The notes under the pieces are model-generated. The model saw only the letters and a program-made list of their open reading frames with translations, searched no databases and was not told the origin of the DNA. 64,000 nucleotides of DNA from Bradyrhizobium sp. B097 (GTDB lineage Bacteria > Pseudomonadota > Alphaproteobacteria > Rhizobiales > Xanthobacteraceae). Of the stretch, positions 63,851 through 64,000 are shown one piece after another. Every line of letters begins with the position of its first letter. Position 1 is the stretch's first letter. The DNA lies in NCBI RefSeq assembly GCF_038957035.1, contig NZ_CP152412.1, positions 5,700,501 through 5,764,500 of the forward strand, in the 5' to 3' direction. The position numbers were made by a program, and so were the translations under genes.

Positions 63851-64000
63851 ATGCGTCCCCTTGAGCCCACAACATCGAAGCAGCGCGTGGTCTACGGCCT
63901 TGCCTTCTTCGTGCTGTTCGTCGCCCTCTGGTCCTGGGCAACGTTCGGCGGCCATGTATCGAAGACATTCCTCGCCAACCCGCTGACGATGGTGCAGGAA
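63851..64000 (+). CDS. ABC transporter permease, nitrate/sulfonate type (3' end beyond window)
   Basis: The first 50 codons of a membrane protein, cut by the window end. The start MRPLEPTTSKQRVVYGL is followed by one hydrophobic segment (AFFVLFVALWSWATFGG) and then KTFLANPLTMVQE, typical of SsuC/TauC-like permeases. It lies 78 bases after the binding-protein gene and should form one importer with it. Confidence 0.8.
   Translation, partial: MRPLEPTTSKQRVVYGLAFFVLFVALWSWATFGGHVSKTFLANPLTMVQE

Overview
The window reads as a high-GC alphaproteobacterial chromosome segment, most likely Bradyrhizobium or a close relative. This is an inference from three things: a wealth of branched-chain-type ABC uptake systems and CoA-linked catabolic genes, the HutF-type histidine pathway, and an intergenic palindrome (12411-12464) that I recall as very common in Bradyrhizobium. 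Genes are packed into long operons. No rRNA, tRNA, CRISPR array, insertion sequence or phage gene was seen.

Region 1 (1-12.4 kb). The 3' part of a beta-lactamase-fold serine hydrolase is followed by a minus-strand amide-utilisation operon running 10189 to 788: amidase, formamidase, exported binding protein, two permeases, two ATPases, an SDR and a second paralogous amidase. An AmiC-like cytosolic sensor and an AmiR-like ANTAR protein diverge from it. Region 2 (12.4-27 kb) is one minus-strand unit: an STN-domain protein with a TonB-like C-terminus, an ECF sigma factor, a FecR anti-sigma factor and a filamentous-haemagglutinin-family exoprotein of nearly 4,000 residues. Neither a TonB-dependent receptor nor a TpsB pore is encoded in the window.

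Region 3 (27-40.8 kb) is a second amide operon, all on the minus strand: amiC-like sensor, ANTAR regulator, a leader with tandem stem-loops and an intrinsic terminator, a Tat-exported binding protein, livHMGF-like transporter genes, aliphatic amidase amiE, an NCS1 permease, a MetX-like alpha/beta hydrolase, and a MoxR AAA+/VWA pair of the CbbQ/CbbO (NorQ/NorD) type. The likely logic is that the cytosolic sensor releases the ANTAR protein when amide is present, and the ANTAR protein then relieves termination before the transport and hydrolysis genes.

Region 4 (40.8-56 kb) holds CoA-ester and ring-oxidation genes. A MarR repressor faces an operon of a small HicB-like protein, a phthalate-dioxygenase-type Rieske oxygenase, its reductase, an orphan binding protein, a class III CoA-transferase, a thiolase-like protein and a DUF35 partner. 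A FadR-type regulator heads an operon of enoyl-CoA hydratase, a two-domain acyl-CoA dehydrogenase and a second CoA-transferase, and diverges from an acyl-CoA dehydrogenase and another orphan binding protein. Region 5 (56-64 kb) is the histidine-utilisation locus, hutIHU diverging from hutFC around a perfect 20-bp palindrome, followed by the start of a nitrate/sulfonate-type ABC transporter cut by the window end.
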